From the NCBI RefSeq assembly GCF_037893015.1, contig NC_133666.1, positions 459,946,594 to 460,010,593 of the forward strand: DNA of 64,000 nt. The letters are read 5' to 3'. The notes under the pieces were generated by a model. That model was not told the origin of the DNA and ran no database searches. It saw nothing but the letters and a program-made list of their open reading frames with translations. The DNA is from Macrotis lagotis. Its lineage: Eukaryota; Chordata; Mammalia; Peramelemorphia; Peramelidae. Position numbers and translations under genes: made by a program. Positions 60,910 to 64,000 of the stretch are shown here, piece after piece (the first letter of the stretch is position 1; each line of letters begins with the position of its first letter).

Positions 60910-62770
60910 TCTTCTCCAGGGATGTTTTCCCTCACACCTTCCTCCCATCTCTGTTCCCAGTAAGTATATCCTGACTAGCAATTGCCTATACCATAACTAG
61001 CAGTTGCCAATGTTTATAGAGATAATATTAACATTTAAAGCAAAGAAACAAAACAAGCTCACAAAGGTTTCAGGTTCCCATGAAAGAATTCAGAGGATGA
61101 AAGGAGAGATAGGATTGGGGTCTGTAGGAGGGCAGGGACTATTTCAGGATCACCCCAATCCACCTTGCTCAAGCTGTCCTGGCCTCTTTATTTGGTTTGT
61201 CTCACCTGGGCTTCTTTTTTCCTAGCTCCAGGTAGCTTCTTACAGCTTCCCTTTTCCAACTTCATGCTTCTTCCCATTGTCCTATTACTAGCTGGCTTCC
61301 ACTGAATTTGACTCCTAGACTCAATGAACTGATTTTTTAAAAGGTTATCCTTTATAAGATGACTTTCAAATGGTCTATTTCTTCATCCTATCTGTTGTTT
61401 CCTTTCTTATTCATTTGAACCTAATAAAGAGGTGCCACTTCTTTTATAGTTCTTTTAACACCTTATTTCTGGCCCCTTCTTTGCATTCAGACTCTAGATT
61501 TCAAGTACCAGTCCCTCACTTTCTCTGCTCCACCCCATCCCCATCCAGTTTAACATTTACTTCACCAGAAAATGAACCAGGGAGTATTTAAGTTCCTAAA
61601 TTCAAATAGCTCTCTAGTAACTACAGGTCTAAATTACACAAGAGAAAACATTACATGCAAGTATGCATTTGTATTGCATCAAAAGCAATGCAATAATATC
61701 ACTAAGTGCATAATATTATTAGTATATTTGCAAGTAGAAAACTTTTCAAAGTCATGAGCCTCTTTAAAAACAAATGTTTCAATGGCACACACGTGTAACA
61801 ATTACTATATGCATCCATGAACTTAATTTTTAGAGATAGACACAATTTAGCTACAAGTTACTTCTTCAGTTTCTCTTGTAGCATAGTCTGTTCACAGGCT
61901 GTATAGTCTCCTGGGACCTGCTGACCTATCTACTCCTAAACCTGAACTAGTTAATGAAACGTGCTGGCCATAGTCCTGCATCCTGCAACCTGACTATAGT
62001 CCTGCATCCCTGAACCAGAACTTGTGTGTGAGGCAGGATTCAGGGTAGCTAGTAGTCTTGCTCTTCTCAGCGGAATGTCACCTGGGTGTCCCTACTCCTG
62101 AAGTTCTAGGTAGCAAAAAGAGGATGCTTCTAATCCTCTATCTGAACTGGTGGGGATTACTTGAACTTTCTTCACTTGAAATGTCTTTTGCTATGCCACT
62201 GTTTCATCTTGCTCTTTGACAAACTGTCAGATATTTTCTTTGCTCAATCTACTGAGATGAGTCCATTAGTCTCCCACTGCTCATCTGGGAGTCCAACTAA
62301 CTCCAACAGCAATGAGTGGTTTTGGTGATTGTTTTTATGGGGCTCCTGCCAGGGTTCTGGGAAAATTCTATAAATGGGTAAGTTGTCTGGTCTCTCCGCA
62401 ACTAGGTTTGAATTAGATTTTCTAATTTGTATATCCCATAAACATCAAGATTTCTCAGCAAAACTTTTCAGTCATAAGCATTGAAGTATTGTTCTTTGGG
62501 CTGTGAGAATTTACTTTCTGTGAAATTCTTCTTAACTCTGTGGTCAATTTTCTTCTTTTCTCTTTGCCTCCCCACTCCCCCATTCTCATCATGGGAACTA
62601 CCAGTAAGGAGAGGCTGGGCCAGCTCAGCAAGAGAATCTCCCCACTTATATACACTTATACCAGGAAGCAACAGGCTCTAAAGAAAATGCTGTAATAAGG
62701 AAACTTTTTGCCATAGACTTTTGTTTGGTTTTTTCACAAGGTTCAGATCATTTTGTCTGTGAGCATCTGT
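60910..62770. other. Intergenic DNA, unrecognised
   Basis: About 1.9 kb of less AT-rich sequence with no recognised repeat or gene. TAGTCCTGCATCC occurs twice (61972 and 61997 region). Short frames at 62455-62681 lie on both strands and look fortuitous. Confidence 0.4.
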
Positions 62771-62775
62771 GATAA

Positions 62776-63031
62776 GGGAGCTGTTAGGTGGATAGTGGAT
62801 AGAAGGCCAGGCCTGGAGTCACAGAAGATCTAAGAGATCAAATCCAGTCTTAGACACTCACTAACTGTGTTACCCTGGCTGAGTCACCCAACCTCTATTT
62901 GCCTCAGTTCCTCATCTGTAAAATGGGAACACATTGGAAAAAGAAATGGAAAACCAGTTCAGCATCTTTGCCAAGAAAATCCCATCAACATGTTATGGAG
63001 TTGTGTAGAATCAGACAGGACTGAACAACAA
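62776..63031 (+). mobile_element. tRNA-derived SINE, TTTGCCAAGAAAACCCC-tail family, full length
   Basis: GAGCTGTTAGGTGGATAGTG head, CAGTTCCTCATCTGTAAAAT core, AGCATCTTTGCCAAGAAAAT tail, then GACTGAACAACAAC end. Confidence 0.88.
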
Positions 63032-63034
63032 CCT

Positions 63035-64000
63035 GTAAGATGATACCATCCATACCACTGATATTTTTCCCTCAATTACAAGCTCTTACTTTCATCTTCT
63101 ATATGTGCCATTTAAAAATCTGGACTCCTAAAATACTTGGGGAGTTAACCCTAGCTCAGTTAGATGTTCTAGCTTGTTCCCATCTGAATCATTTATTATT
63201 ATACTAACAGAATTTTTTTTAGTCTCCTTTTCCTCTTAGGCTGTTTTGCCTTTGAATTAAGCCAGGAAATCATTGCTATCTTTTGTCTGAGCTTTTTGAA
63301 ATCCATCCTTCTGTGATTTGGAATACATTTCTGAAAAGGAGCCAAAATAAACTTCCTTAGCCATCATGGACTTCTATATCCTTAAAAAATGTTCTCTTGA
63401 TCCTGACATCTCTTTAAGTTCTCTTAAACTTCTCCTTTTCACTGACAAGTACCTAAGAATCTTTTAACACCAGTCTGAGGGTTGCCTGAAAGATCTTGTT
63501 GAGATCTAGTTGCCAAGTTTTAGAGATGGGAGACCCAACACTCTAAAGGGAGAAGAGTTACTGAACACTTTACTTCTCAAAAAAGGAAGAGGGTCATCTC
63601 CATGGTTCCCAGCATGGGAAGAATAGGAAAGGGGAAGGAAGGGACCTGTATTTGGTCATCTTCCCTATTACAGTGAATGATTCAGGCACTTCAGATGGGA
63701 AGGAATTTTATTTGTCTTGTAGTCCCAAAATATGATCACTTTCTGGGTAGTTGTTTAAGGGTTATTTGATTGTTTTATGTGTTTCCTGCAACTGCTTGAG
63801 AGTCCATTTCATCATTATATTTTCTATAGTATGTAATAAAACTGTCTCTTACCTGATTTGAATTGTCTTCAGTTCTTATATGGGAGTTGTATATTATATT
63901 TTGTGGGAAAAAGATATACCTAAATTATATTTGGAGATTTTCTTGGAGTAAATACTAGGGGGGGGGGGGCAATGAACCAAAAGAAGCAGAACTGACCGTT
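63035..64000. other. Intergenic DNA, nothing recognised
   Basis: No supported feature. A run of about 12 G lies at 63958-63969. Confidence 0.4.

Noticed and set aside
60910-62770. Possible long terminal repeat or other virus-derived element
   Set aside because: No terminal repeats, primer-binding site or viral coding similarity that I can recognise, so the region is left unassigned.

Overview
The window is vertebrate nuclear DNA, almost certainly from a marsupial. The species cannot be resolved from the sequence alone. Two things support this. It holds two complete, intron-containing myosin regulatory light chain genes whose proteins are almost identical to human MYL12A and MYL12B. It is also packed with metatherian repeats: short tRNA-derived SINEs of the WSINE1 type, longer marsupial tRNA/CORE SINEs, MIR/THER relics, L2 fragments and marsupial-type L1 3' ends. 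There are no bacterial-style genes, CRISPR arrays or operons, and I recognise no endogenous retrovirus.

Layout. 1-12.27 kb is intergenic DNA upstream of the first gene, with an L2 fragment, an L1 ORF1 relic, an L1 copy carrying an internal inverted segment, and several SINEs. 12.27-13.56 kb is a CpG island holding the promoter and a non-coding first exon, followed by an alternating purine/pyrimidine tract. MYL12A (+ strand) has coding exons at 20233-20416, 21092-21253 and 22256-22428, with its poly(A) signal at 22731. 22.8-31.1 kb is the intergenic spacer, including a retrocopy of 7SL RNA at 23941-24233. 31.15-32.3 kb is a second CpG island with the MYL12B promoter and non-coding exon 1. MYL12B (+ strand) has coding exons at 40863-41046, 45012-45173 and 53782-53954, with its poly(A) signal at 54275. 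54.3-64 kb is intergenic and repeat-rich.

The two genes are tandem paralogues in the same order and orientation as human MYL12A-MYL12B on chromosome 18. Both have a non-coding exon 1, a 15-nt leader before the ATG in exon 2, and three coding exons with phase-1 introns. The predicted 172-residue proteins differ at only two positions (Arg5/Lys5 and Glu68/Ala68), while each of the coding exons I compared differs by roughly 8-9% in DNA, nearly all of it silent. Their products are the regulatory light chains of non-muscle and smooth-muscle myosin II, switched on by phosphorylation of Thr19/Ser20.

I found no new biological system. The best leads are conserved 3'UTR blocks shared by the paralogues, MYL12B exon 2 closely bracketed by two same-orientation SINEs, the 7SL retrocopy, the L1 with an internal inverted segment, the Z-DNA-prone tract beside the MYL12A promoter, and an exact 38-bp duplication in the MYL12B promoter island.
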